Positions 53,164 through 61,621 of a stretch of 64,000 bases of DNA are shown here, one piece after another. The translations under genes and the position numbers were made by a program. Source of the stretch: Phycisphaerales bacterium UBA7800 (lineage in GTDB: Bacteria; Planctomycetota; Phycisphaerae; Phycisphaerales; Phycisphaeraceae). The stretch lies in contig DLCK01000087.1 of NCBI GenBank assembly GCA_002480565.1, forward strand, positions 54,957-118,956, read 5' to 3'. Positions within the stretch are counted from its first letter, which is position 1. Every line of letters begins with the position of its first letter. The notes under the pieces are model-generated. The model had not been told where the DNA came from and searched no databases. It was given only the letters and a program-made list of their open reading frames with translations.

Positions 53164-53541
53164 TTATGCGGCAGCTTTTTGAGTGATCGGCATCCGAGCC
53201 TTGGCCAGTTCGACGAGTTGGTCGAATGCGGCGGGATCGGCGATGGCAATCTGGCTGAGCATCTTGCGGTTAAGCGTGATGTTGGCTTTCTTCAGGCCGG
53301 CGATGAAGCGGCTGTAGTTGTAATCACGAGCTTCGCATGCAGCGGAGATACGAGTGATCCACAGAGCGCGGTAGTCACGCTTGACGAGTTTACGGTCACG
53401 GGTCTGGTAGACACCTGAGCGGATGACGGTCTGCTTGACTGTACGCCAGGCACGACTGCGGGAACCGCGGTTACCTTTAGCCTGTTTGAACCAGCGAACT
53501 TTGGATTGGCGACGTGCTGCGCCTTTTTGTGCACGGGGCAT
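53164..53541 (-). CDS. rplT: 50S ribosomal protein L20
   Basis: A 125-residue early-assembly protein. MPRAQKGAARRQSKVRWFK at the start and YRALWITRISAACEARDYNY in the middle are diagnostic; the C-terminus ends QKAAA. GAGGAG precedes the ATG at 53541. It follows rpmI after a 113-base gap; infC, the usual first gene, is not here. Confidence 0.97.
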   Translation of the reverse strand: MPRAQKGAARRQSKVRWFKQAKGNRGSRSRAWRTVKQTVIRSGVYQTRDRKLVKRDYRALWITRISAACEARDYNYSRFIAGLKKANITLNRKMLSQIAIADPAAFDQLVELAKARMPITQKAAA

Positions 53542-53654
53542 GAGTAGCTCCTCATTAATTTCACGCAACGGCGGGGATCAACTACATGTTGATTCTTGGC
53601 CCGACTTGCTGTGCGGTACAAGACAACTCACCAGGAGTTGTCGAAATAAACAAT

Positions 53655-53912
53655 TTATTCTGCGGCAGCGGCTTCGGTGGTCACCGGGGCGACTGACTTG
53701 GCATCACCACGCTTAAGCGGACGGTGAAGCATGGCAGACAAGCGACCCATATCGGCCTTGGTGGCCAGGCTCTTGAGCTGCAGGTGACGGCACTTTTTGC
53801 CGGACTTGTGGCTCATCAGGTGACCGGAGAAAGCCTTTTTGAACTTGACTTTACCGCTTGCGGTGACCTTGATGCGCTTCGTAAGGCCTTTATGTGACTT
53901 GAGCTTAGGCAT
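53655..53912 (-). CDS. rpmI: 50S ribosomal protein L35
   Basis: An 85-residue basic protein, about 20 residues longer than usual. MPKLKSHKGLTKRIKVTASG and the SGHLMSHKSGKKCRHL segment are typical. The added C-terminus is Ala/Glu/Thr-rich (VTTEAAAAE). The ATG at 53912 is the family start; the longer frame adds a non-conserved leader. Together with rplT it forms a two-gene unit without infC. Confidence 0.95.
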   Translation of the reverse strand: MPKLKSHKGLTKRIKVTASGKVKFKKAFSGHLMSHKSGKKCRHLQLKSLATKADMGRLSAMLHRPLKRGDAKSVAPVTTEAAAAE

Positions 53913-54012
53913 TGGTGTCTTCTTTCTGGATGCAATTTTCGTACAAACGAGCCGAGCATTGTAGCAGAATGCATCCTTGATGCAACTGTCTGTTGGCACG
54001 CTCAAGTCAGAC

Positions 54013-55902
54013 TTACTGTAGCAGAATCAATTCACCAGGTTGGATCGCCAAGTCTGTATCCGGAGAAATGGTGCTGGTTTGCTGGCAATGACCCGCAGCT
54101 GCGACACGCCAGCAGGAGATTGCCGGCGGGGTGAAGGTCTGCAGTGTTTGTGAGTGGTTGTATGCCATGTGGATGGTTGGTTTACCAGGTCGGGTGATCG
54201 TGATTGCCAGTACGCCGTCTGCCAAAGGTTGTGTCTGCAAGCCATAGGGTTCTGTCCCGACCTTGGAGGCGCTAAGACCGTAGCCAAAGGTGTCGCCCGC
54301 AGCGTGACTTTGTGATGACACGTCAGCCACATGGACCCATGCTTGACGGGTTTTGTCGTTTTCGGTGATCAGTTCGACGGAACTGACCTGTGTGCCGAGG
54401 AGTTGGTATTGCAAGCTGCCACTGGTGAGAAGCATTGGATTGGAGGCATCCGCGGAGATGTCATGGCTGACACTCAGGTACCCGCGTGGCAGGGCGTTGT
54501 CGGTGTTCACATCCGCATAGATGCTAAGCCAACCCGCCGCTCCTTGATCGTCGGCAAACCAGAGTTGCGTCAGCGTCCAATCGCCAGATGCCGGTTCAGG
54601 TGAGTTGGCGAAAAATGCCTGTTTGGGTTGGTATTGCCATGCGTTGGCGATCCAGTCCGTCCCCACGAGACTTCGGCGAGCAGGCAAGGCATCTGTCCCG
54701 GCAGTGATGAGACTTTGAGGTCTGGCGTAGGCATTGTAATTCTGGTTACGCAGCACCGGCAGAGCGACCACATTCAGATAGCCTTCAAAGCCAAAATGAC
54801 TTTGACCGCTGGCGACACTGATTCCGATATGGGTGTCTGCATAGGCTTTACCCGGGAGTACAACCTGCCAGTCGCCTTTGCGAAGTTGTGGGCCATCGAA
54901 GTTGGTGTTGTAGCGAATCAGGTCCGCGCCGAGTTGTTCATTGCCTGGGATTGTCGGGTCCCAGAAATACATGGGGTAGTACGAGTACATGTAGCGTTGG
55001 CCGTTGTGATCGCGACGATATTGAGCCAAGGTGCGTGTTAATGGATCACGGGACAGGCCAGCTGCAATCTCCACGCCATGGATCGGCCCACCGGTTCCCC
55101 AGTGATGTTTCCACCATGGTGCCGAAGCACCTTCCATCAAACCGTTGGCCAAAGCATCTTTGGAATACGCTGCGAGTTTGATAAGCATTTGCTTGGCCAG
55201 TGGATCACGTGAAAGCTGGTAATACCGTCCAAGAAAGCTAGCATCAAATCCGTAGTAAACCTGTGATGGGCCGGATTCACGGATGTAATGAAAAGCGCCG
55301 TTGACTTCCTGCATCTGCTGGGATTGGACGACCAGATCATGAGCCATCTGTGTATAGCGTGTGTCGTTGTATAACTGTCCAGCAAGTTGCAGGATGGCTG
55401 CGGATTGATGCAGGGTGTTGGCAGCAACGGAGGTCCAGCTGCTGGGGTTGGCATTGTCCTGGTAGCTTTTTTCTGCGATGGGTTGTAGTGCATTAAGCCA
55501 CTGTGTGATTTTTTCAGCAGGCGGGTTGGTTGCACGCTGCCACATCCGAATGCATTCGAGATTGGTCAAAATGCTCCAGAAGGTTTCCTGTTTTTCAACG
55601 GTTTGTGCCACTGCATAATCCATGACAGTGATTGCTTGTTCGCGTAGAGCTGCGTCTGCAAGCAGCTGACTTTCAGGAGCACAGGTTCCCCAAACCAGCC
55701 AGAACGGATTGGTATTCTGACTGCGATCGCGTACGGCATTGCTGTTGGCCAGCGTGACATAGGGATTGTCCGGAGACTGGATGGCATCGGGATTGCCGCA
55801 CCAATCATCACCGCCGCGAAACGCGGGGCTTTGAGCAAGGATAAGTGATGCGATGCAGCATATAAGGACTGGCGCAAGGATGAGAAGTTTGTGCGTGAAC
55901 AT
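54013..55902 (-). CDS. Unknown secreted protein, possibly carbohydrate-active
   Basis: A 629-residue exported protein, not recognised. The signal peptide ends near LILAQSP (residue 24). Roughly residues 60-330 are helical with aromatic-rich loops (WWKHHWGTGGPIHGVEIAAG), resembling an alpha/alpha toroid such as polysaccharide lyases or heparinase-like enzymes; the C-terminal half is predicted beta-rich. That layout and its place behind a LacI-type regulator and a pseudopilin support a polysaccharide role, but no catalytic motif was identified. AGGA precedes the ATG at 55902. It lies upstream of rpmI on the same strand. Confidence 0.7.
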   Translation of the reverse strand: MFTHKLLILAPVLICCIASLILAQSPAFRGGDDWCGNPDAIQSPDNPYVTLANSNAVRDRSQNTNPFWLVWGTCAPESQLLADAALREQAITVMDYAVAQTVEKQETFWSILTNLECIRMWQRATNPPAEKITQWLNALQPIAEKSYQDNANPSSWTSVAANTLHQSAAILQLAGQLYNDTRYTQMAHDLVVQSQQMQEVNGAFHYIRESGPSQVYYGFDASFLGRYYQLSRDPLAKQMLIKLAAYSKDALANGLMEGASAPWWKHHWGTGGPIHGVEIAAGLSRDPLTRTLAQYRRDHNGQRYMYSYYPMYFWDPTIPGNEQLGADLIRYNTNFDGPQLRKGDWQVVLPGKAYADTHIGISVASGQSHFGFEGYLNVVALPVLRNQNYNAYARPQSLITAGTDALPARRSLVGTDWIANAWQYQPKQAFFANSPEPASGDWTLTQLWFADDQGAAGWLSIYADVNTDNALPRGYLSVSHDISADASNPMLLTSGSLQYQLLGTQVSSVELITENDKTRQAWVHVADVSSQSHAAGDTFGYGLSASKVGTEPYGLQTQPLADGVLAITITRPGKPTIHMAYNHSQTLQTFTPPAISCWRVAAAGHCQQTSTISPDTDLAIQPGELILLQ

Positions 55903-55976
55903 GGGTGATCCTGTTTTGATATGGGGTTGCAAATGTAAATATTGATGATGTGACAACAACTGTTTTGACATAGAGA

Positions 55977-56678
55977 TTAATAGTTTGGAGGGGATGGATA
56001 GTCTTTCCTGATCCAGTATTTGGCAGGTGTAAAAGCACTAACCAATGGAAGAACATCCGTTGAGACAGCAGTGACCTGGCCATCAAGAAAACTCATATTC
56101 ACAGCGTTGTCACGATGTCGGGGATCAAGCGTCCCATTGGGAGCCAGAGAGAATTTGCCGTCTGCATTGATGCTCAATCGTATACCGCTTTTGGCGTCGA
56201 CAGTGAAAACTTTGCCTTTGGTATGGATGTAATCACGCAGGCGATACGCTGGCCAGATGGGAGCTTCCCCGCCGGAGACTTCGCCAAGGCCGGTACTTAC
56301 CAGATAGGAAGGAGAGTTGGTCGCGTTTCCTTCGGGCTTGGTGGGGCAGTTGAAAATTTCACTGCCAGGTGTCTGTGGGTTGGGCATGGATGTTTTGTTA
56401 CCCACAAAGCGTGCCAGGCGATTCATGGTGGACTTGGTAGCGTATTGATTGCCGCTGTTGGGATTCGATGCATTCCAGCCGTGGGGCAGGTAGCCGTTGC
56501 TTTCATCGGTGTACATCACGCTGCCCAGGTAGAGTTGGCGTTGCTGGTTGAGACAGATGACACTGCGTGCAGCTTTACGGGCATTGCCCAGTGCAGGCAG
56601 CAGGATGGCGATGAGCAGGCTGATGATGCTGATGACCACGAGTAATTCAATCAATGTGAAAGCATGCTTCCGGTTCAT
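55977..56678 (-). CDS. Pseudopilin-like protein
   Basis: A 233-residue protein with the prepilin N-terminus HAFTLIELLVVISIISLLIA and a C-terminal RHRDNAVNMSFLDG, a one-residue variant of H-X9-DG. CAGGAG precedes the ATG. It starts 35 bases after the second LacI-type gene and is followed after 74 bases by the unknown secreted protein, so the three form a likely operon. Confidence 0.88.
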   Translation of the reverse strand: MNRKHAFTLIELLVVISIISLLIAILLPALGNARKAARSVICLNQQRQLYLGSVMYTDESNGYLPHGWNASNPNSGNQYATKSTMNRLARFVGNKTSMPNPQTPGSEIFNCPTKPEGNATNSPSYLVSTGLGEVSGGEAPIWPAYRLRDYIHTKGKVFTVDAKSGIRLSINADGKFSLAPNGTLDPRHRDNAVNMSFLDGQVTAVSTDVLPLVSAFTPAKYWIRKDYPSPPNY

Positions 56679-56713
56679 GGGAAACTCCTGTGGTTTAAAC
56701 GATGTTTTCGACG

Positions 56714-57724
56714 TTAAGGCGTCGGGTTTCCGCCACAAGACTGACGGATGATTAACTGGGGGGCGACCCAGACGTTTTCTATGGGTTTGGTTTTTGAGTC
56801 GGTTAGATGGTTGATGAGCAGTGTCGCTGCCTGTTTACCGATCTGGTCAGCCTGTTGGCCGATGGTGCTCAAACGAGGGCGGATGTATTGACCTTCTTTG
56901 AGATTACCCACGCCGATGACTGCGACATCATCGGGGATTTTGTAGCTGTGGTCGGTGAGTGTTTCAATCGTGCCGATGGCTGCCATGTCAGTGGATGCGA
57001 AGATTGCTGAGAATTTTTGTTTGCTTGCCAGGAGTTGTTTGACACCTGCCTGGGCGCCTTCAAGTCCAAAGTCGTTTTCGACTTCCACTGCAATGGGCTT
57101 GAGGCGGGCATTGTTCATTGCTTTGAGATAGCCTTCGTGGCGTCCCATGCTTGACGAGCAAATACTGCGTGAAAACAGATGTGCGATTTGCTTGTGACCC
57201 AGTGAAATCAAATGCTCGGTAGCCATTTGTCCTATGTGAATGTCATCGACATCAACGAAGGGGATATCAATGCCATCGGCCTGCCCATCGAGCAGAATCA
57301 TTTTGACTTGAGCTTTGAGCAGTCGCTTAAGTAGCGGTTGGTGATCCTGCCACGCCGTGACGATCAAGCCGTCTACGCGACGTTGCCTGAGCATCGTGAT
57401 CTGTTTGTCCAGCAAGGCAGCATCACTGTGAAACTGACAAATGAGCACCTGATATCCCTGTGCCGCAGCTTGCGTTTCTATGGCATCAAGAATCTGAGGG
57501 TAAAACGAATAAGTCACCGACGGGATCACCACGCCAAGTACATGTGTTCGCTTGCTGCGAAGGGATGCAACCAGCGCGTTGGGTTGAAAATCATACTTGC
57601 GGACAAGCTCCATGATCTTCTCACGCTTCTGCGCACCGACCTTGTGTTCACGCCCGTTTAGGACGTGACTCACCGCGGTACGTGAGACGCCAGCCTTATC
57701 AGCAAGTTCCTGTATCGAGATCAT
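56714..57724 (-). CDS. LacI-family transcriptional regulator
   Basis: A 336-residue repressor with an N-terminal helix-turn-helix (SIQELADKAGVSRTAVSHVL, residues 3-22), a hinge and a complete periplasmic-binding-like effector domain (SKRTHVLGVVIPSV, then AIFASTDMAAIGTIE and PDDVAVIGVGN). It probably responds to a sugar and controls the pseudopilin and secreted-protein genes behind it. Confidence 0.95.
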   Translation of the reverse strand: MISIQELADKAGVSRTAVSHVLNGREHKVGAQKREKIMELVRKYDFQPNALVASLRSKRTHVLGVVIPSVTYSFYPQILDAIETQAAAQGYQVLICQFHSDAALLDKQITMLRQRRVDGLIVTAWQDHQPLLKRLLKAQVKMILLDGQADGIDIPFVDVDDIHIGQMATEHLISLGHKQIAHLFSRSICSSSMGRHEGYLKAMNNARLKPIAVEVENDFGLEGAQAGVKQLLASKQKFSAIFASTDMAAIGTIETLTDHSYKIPDDVAVIGVGNLKEGQYIRPRLSTIGQQADQIGKQAATLLINHLTDSKTKPIENVWVAPQLIIRQSCGGNPTP

Positions 57725-58114
57725 CAGATGCCCGCTCCAACTAAAGACATTGTGTCGGTCGTGATATAAGTATCATATGTGACCTAGTCAAAAAGTCTAC
57801 TATCTGCTCTCGTTTATTTTGTGTCTGTTTCCGGAATCGGTTCATGGGGAATTATTTTATTGTTACATCGTTAAGAGTGACCCCCGCCCAAAATCAGGCA
57901 AATGCAAATAATTGTTACACATTTTTTTGTGTTTGGCAGGATTCAATTTCAACCTGTGCCGTCTATCCCAATCAGGAATGATCTAGTCACGGTGCACAGT
58001 TTTTTTTCGGCACATTGTGCTGGTTTTTCTAAATTCCGAAGGTCTTCTACCCCAACGTCGCAGCCAGAGGGGCCTGCGGGAAAATGACGACACGCAAGCA
58101 CAAGCGAGTTTGAG
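57725..58114. other. 390-base control region between LacI-type and PEP-CTERM genes
   Basis: No gene is apparent. The part nearest the regulator has TGATA-TAAG-TATCA (57762-57775), an operator-like palindrome, and flanking GGTC/GACC. The middle is AT-rich with two GTTACA sequences. Closer to the PEP-CTERM gene the sequence becomes GC-rich around CGCAGCCAGAGGGGCCTGCG. Confidence 0.4.
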
Positions 58115-58882
58115 ATGAAAACGAATTTGAAAATGATCGTGATGAGCTGCCTGCTGGTAGCAACATTCAGCAATTTTGCACAAGCTACTCTTACACATCA
58201 TGACTGCAAGTATGACGGCACCGTCGTCGTGCGTGACTCAGCATTGTCCAGTAGCTACTACGTCGACGGCACCAAGTCCACTGACCTGCGTGTGGAGAAG
58301 AGATCCAGCGGTTACTACAACATCACAACAGGCGCATTGAATTTGGATATTCGCAACAAGTCCAACCCCGGTTCCGCCAGTTCCAGCTGGTATAATTTCC
58401 AAGCCTATTGCATTGAAAAAACACAAAGTATCAAGTTCGGCCATAATCCCAGTGACACATACGGTTATGGCTATGATGTGGTTGACCTTTCAGGCTACAA
58501 CGGCATCAGCAATTCAGAAGTGAGTTTTTTAGGCAAGCTTTGGGCCAACGCCTTTGATATCTCCAAAACCGGTGCAGTGCAGGCTGCTGCTTTTCAGGCT
58601 TTGGTCTGGGAAATGGTCTATGACAGCAGTAACGATCTGGACGACGACAACTTCGACCTCTACCGCAATAACACCTTCACAAAGGACGTGTACGAATTAG
58701 CCAAGGATTGGACTAAGAACATCACTGATGGTATCTGGACCGACTCAGTTGAACTATTTGTCCTCAAGAGTGACTGCTCACAGGACTTTATTACCACAGT
58801 GCCTGAACCTTCAAGCATGGCTCTGGCTCTTATCGGTGGCATGATGCTCCTTGGCCGCGGTCGCCGTCAACGTGTCGCATAA
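58115..58882 (+). CDS. PEP-CTERM exported protein, thioester-domain-like
   Basis: A 255-residue exported protein. The signal peptide ends near AQA (residue 24). The C-terminus VPEPSSMALALIGGMMLLGR plus a short basic tail is a PEP-CTERM sorting signal, recognised by an exosortase that is not encoded here. The body contains AYCIEKTQ and, 55-65 residues later, AAAFQALVWEMVYD. This Cys plus Gln-containing W motif recalls thioester-domain adhesins, but the pattern is not exact. A terminator follows. Confidence 0.82.
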   Translation: MKTNLKMIVMSCLLVATFSNFAQATLTHHDCKYDGTVVVRDSALSSSYYVDGTKSTDLRVEKRSSGYYNITTGALNLDIRNKSNPGSASSSWYNFQAYCIEKTQSIKFGHNPSDTYGYGYDVVDLSGYNGISNSEVSFLGKLWANAFDISKTGAVQAAAFQALVWEMVYDSSNDLDDDNFDLYRNNTFTKDVYELAKDWTKNITDGIWTDSVELFVLKSDCSQDFITTVPEPSSMALALIGGMMLLGRGRRQRVA

Positions 58883-58932
58883 CACAATACACATCGCACA
58901 TTCCCATAAGGGACGCAGTTAACCCCTTGTGC

Positions 58933-58976
58933 AACACAGGCCCGGTCGCAGAGACGCACTGGGCCTGTGTTTTTTT
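58933..58976 (+). terminator. Terminator of the PEP-CTERM gene
   Basis: AACACAGGCCC (58933-58943) pairs with GGGCCTGTGTT (58961-58971) around a 17-base loop, followed by a T-run. Confidence 0.88.
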
Positions 58977-58991
58977 GTATCAGTGATTAGT

Positions 58992-59027
58992 GAAATAGCT
59001 GCGACACTGCGTGTCGCTGATGCCTTG
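58992..59027 (+). repeat. GCGACAC/GTGTCGC palindromic repeat, second copy
   Basis: GAAATAGCTGCGACAC-TGC-GTGTCGCTGATG and CCTTG. It matches the copy at 45037 except for a shorter loop and one flank base. It sits between the PEP-CTERM terminator and the pgi terminator, again downstream of a minus-strand housekeeping gene. Confidence 0.6.
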
Positions 59028-59050
59028 CGAATGACAGGGAAATGAACATT

Positions 59051-59090
59051 AAAAAAACCGCGTCACTTGCTAAGCACATGACGCGGTTTT
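59051..59090 (-). terminator. Terminator of pgi
   Basis: AAAACCGCGTCA (59054-59065) pairs with TGACGCGGTTTT (59079-59090). On the minus strand the stem is followed by seven T. It lies about 60 bases past the pgi stop. Confidence 0.85.
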
Positions 59091-59152
59091 GATATTCAGA
59101 TTTTTGTCGAGAAGAGCATTAGGAATCGACTCCCTAATCACAAATCCCTGTC

Positions 59153-60733
59153 TTACGCTTTGTAGCGGAAGCGTCCGCGACTCTTGACGATGCCGCGTTT
59201 GTTGGCAGCCATGTGCTCAAGAATATGGAACAGCGTTTCGACTTCATGGGGCAGGCCCATTTTGTCAGCGATCTGCTCGATAGTCAGATTCTCGCCGGTT
59301 TCCTTGAGCCAATTGACGACTTTGCCTTGGAGTTCAAGCACAGTCGTTGCTGCTTTTTTACCCGCTTCAACGCCGGGTTGATGATAGGCGTTGATGTTCA
59401 CCAGTGAAGCATAGAAGCCCACTGCACGTTCAAAGAGTGCAATGAGTCCACCCAACGCCTGGGCATCGAGTTTCTTGAGGGTGATGGTGATCGAGTCACG
59501 ACCCTTTTCGGTCAGTGCGGTACGGGTACCTTGCCAGAAGCCGTTGAGGTAGTCACCACTGGTCACACCTTCTTCAACATCTGGGACGACCTTGGCAATG
59601 TTGGGCGCACGGTCTTGGAGGACAACGATGAAGGTTGCAAAGAAGTTGTTGACACCTTCACGCAGTTGCTGGACAAAAGCATGCTGGTCGGTTGAACCCT
59701 TATTGCCATAGACAGCGATGCCTTGGTTGACTTCGTTGCCTTCAAGGTCGAATTCCTTGCCGATGGATTCCATGACCAACTGCTGGAGATATCGACTCAT
59801 CAGCAGCAGGCGGTCTTTGTATGGCAGGATCACCATGTCCTTGGCACCGACACCACCGGTTGCATGAAGCCACATCAAAGCCAGGCGAGCTGCCGGGTTT
59901 TTCTTGGTGTCTTCCAGGCGGGTGGACTTGTCCATCTCCGCAGCACCTTGAAGCAGTTGATCAATATCAACACCTTGCAACGCAGCAGGCAGCAATCCGA
60001 CTGCTGAAAGCACGCTGGTACGACCGCCAACCCAATCCCACATCGGGAAGATGTCGATCCAACCTTGTTCCTTGGCCACATTAAACAGCTGTGATCCGTC
60101 GGAGGTGACTGCGACCGCTTGCTTGGCGAAGTCCAATTTCTTGGTTGAAAAAGCGTACTGGATTTCGAGCATGCCGTTGCGGGTTTCTTTGGTCCCACCG
60201 GACTTGGAGATGACGATGACCATCGTGCTTTTGAGTCGTGAACCCAAATCAGCGATCACGCGGTCAAATCCATCTGGATCGGTGTTGTCAAAGAAGTGCA
60301 ACGCCATCTTGTCGCGCTTGGTCCCCAGGCAGTCGGAGACCAGTTGTGGGCCAAGAGCCGAGCCACCGATCCCTACGATCAGCAGGTCGGTGAAACGTGA
60401 GGATTCAGGCGGGACGATTTCACGGTTGTGAATCTTGCCTGCGAATTCCTTGATACGCAGCACGGTCGATTCGACTTCGTGTGCGATCTCATCGTTGGGA
60501 GCAAGATGCGGTGTCCGCAGCCAATAGTGTCCGACCATGCGCTGTTCGTCGGGGTTGGCAATATCGCCAGCTTCCAGGCCGCGCATGTCTTTATAGACTT
60601 GTTGCATTTTCTCTTCGTGATCAGAGAAAAACTTGTTGGGGAAATCGACTCGTGAAATATCCAACTTCATGCCCACGCCGGAGCATTCACAGAGATATTT
60701 ACGATAGCGACGCCACAATTCCAGAGAATCCAT
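59153..60733 (-). CDS. pgi: Glucose-6-phosphate isomerase
   Basis: A 526-residue cytosolic enzyme interconverting glucose-6-phosphate and fructose-6-phosphate. The SIS fold and active-site segments are visible: VGIGGSALGPQLVSD, VISKSGGTKET near residue 178, WDWVGGRTSVLSAVGLLP and the C-terminal NAYHQPGVEAGKKA. The extra C-terminal part after residue 450 resembles a helix-turn-helix-like tail seen in some bacterial Pgi proteins. CAGGAGG precedes the ATG. Confidence 0.96.
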   Translation of the reverse strand: MDSLELWRRYRKYLCECSGVGMKLDISRVDFPNKFFSDHEEKMQQVYKDMRGLEAGDIANPDEQRMVGHYWLRTPHLAPNDEIAHEVESTVLRIKEFAGKIHNREIVPPESSRFTDLLIVGIGGSALGPQLVSDCLGTKRDKMALHFFDNTDPDGFDRVIADLGSRLKSTMVIVISKSGGTKETRNGMLEIQYAFSTKKLDFAKQAVAVTSDGSQLFNVAKEQGWIDIFPMWDWVGGRTSVLSAVGLLPAALQGVDIDQLLQGAAEMDKSTRLEDTKKNPAARLALMWLHATGGVGAKDMVILPYKDRLLLMSRYLQQLVMESIGKEFDLEGNEVNQGIAVYGNKGSTDQHAFVQQLREGVNNFFATFIVVLQDRAPNIAKVVPDVEEGVTSGDYLNGFWQGTRTALTEKGRDSITITLKKLDAQALGGLIALFERAVGFYASLVNINAYHQPGVEAGKKAATTVLELQGKVVNWLKETGENLTIEQIADKMGLPHEVETLFHILEHMAANKRGIVKSRGRFRYKA

Positions 60734-60766
60734 GGCAGACCTCCTGAGAGTTTGAGTGATGCGAGA

Positions 60767-61543
60767 TTAAAACTGACTGTGTGTTTTCTGAACAATCAGA
60801 CGGTAGCGTTTATTCTGGTCCGATTCATATATCTCAACCAGTAACGCGGGAAAAGAACGATCAGGGCGGAAGAGTCCGGGCGTCGGATACTTCTCGCCGT
60901 ATTGATTGATGAATGTCTTCAAAGCCACGCTGGTCGTCTTGCCCACGGGAATGTCCGTCACACGGGTAACATAGCGTTGGTTGATCCACACCTGCACGTC
61001 ATTGAAGGATGTGACCGTGCGGTTGGTGATCTTGATCGACTTTCTATCCTGCACGACGGTCATGGACAGATCGCCAGCGAATTGTTGCTTGTCGCCAGGA
61101 TATTTCAGTGACCAAAGTGGGGCGATTGCGGGTGTCTGGGGTTCTGCTTGGATTTGAGGTTCAACTGGAGCAGCAGGCATCGGCTCAGGTGTTGATTCAG
61201 GAGCAGGGGTTGGCTCGACAGTAGCAACAGCAGCAGCAGGTGCAGGAGTCGGTTCGACTACAGCAACGGCTGGAGCAGGTTCGGACTTAGGCTCAGCGGC
61301 AGGCATTGGGTCAGATTGAGGTTCCTGAACATCATTGGAAACTTCACCGCCATCAACAGTGACCGACGGACTGTTTAATGTCGCCGTATCGCTGTCAACC
61401 ATCACTTCCGGTTCAGGCGTGGGAATTTCGACCGTCTGAGAATCAGTTTCCGCAGGGGCGGTTTCGGCAGACTTACAGCCGGCAAACACGAGTGCACCTG
61501 TAAGTACAAACAGGCCCAGCAGTCTGTGCGCAACATAGCTCAT
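60767..61543 (-). CDS. Pro/Ala-rich lipoprotein
   Basis: A 258-residue lipoprotein (lipobox LVFAGCKS, Cys near residue 23). Residues 30-140 are a low-complexity linker of repeated PTPAP, EPTPAPA and similar units, likely disordered and spanning the envelope. The last 115 residues are globular with beta-strands (IKITNRTVTSFNDVQVWINQ, then VGKTTSVALKTFINQYGEKY); no family was recognised. An AAGGAAG site precedes the ATG. It is 30 bases upstream of pgi on the same strand and could be co-transcribed with it. Confidence 0.75.
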   Translation of the reverse strand: MSYVAHRLLGLFVLTGALVFAGCKSAETAPAETDSQTVEIPTPEPEVMVDSDTATLNSPSVTVDGGEVSNDVQEPQSDPMPAAEPKSEPAPAVAVVEPTPAPAAAVATVEPTPAPESTPEPMPAAPVEPQIQAEPQTPAIAPLWSLKYPGDKQQFAGDLSMTVVQDRKSIKITNRTVTSFNDVQVWINQRYVTRVTDIPVGKTTSVALKTFINQYGEKYPTPGLFRPDRSFPALLVEIYESDQNKRYRLIVQKTHSQF

Positions 61544-61615
61544 CTATCTGTCTTCCTTCTACAATGAAGCTCAATTCGGTCAATAGGATGTTCAAACACC
61601 CGTCAGAGTTCACAC

Positions 61616-61621
61616 TATAAT
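61616..61621 (+). promoter_or_regulatory. -10-like TATAAT overlapping the dus start
   Basis: A perfect TATAAT ends on the T of the first ATG (61620). A transcript made from it would start near 61628, exactly at the in-frame ATG at 61629, so that ATG could be used without a leader. A -35-like TTCAAA lies at 61591-61596. Confidence 0.35.
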
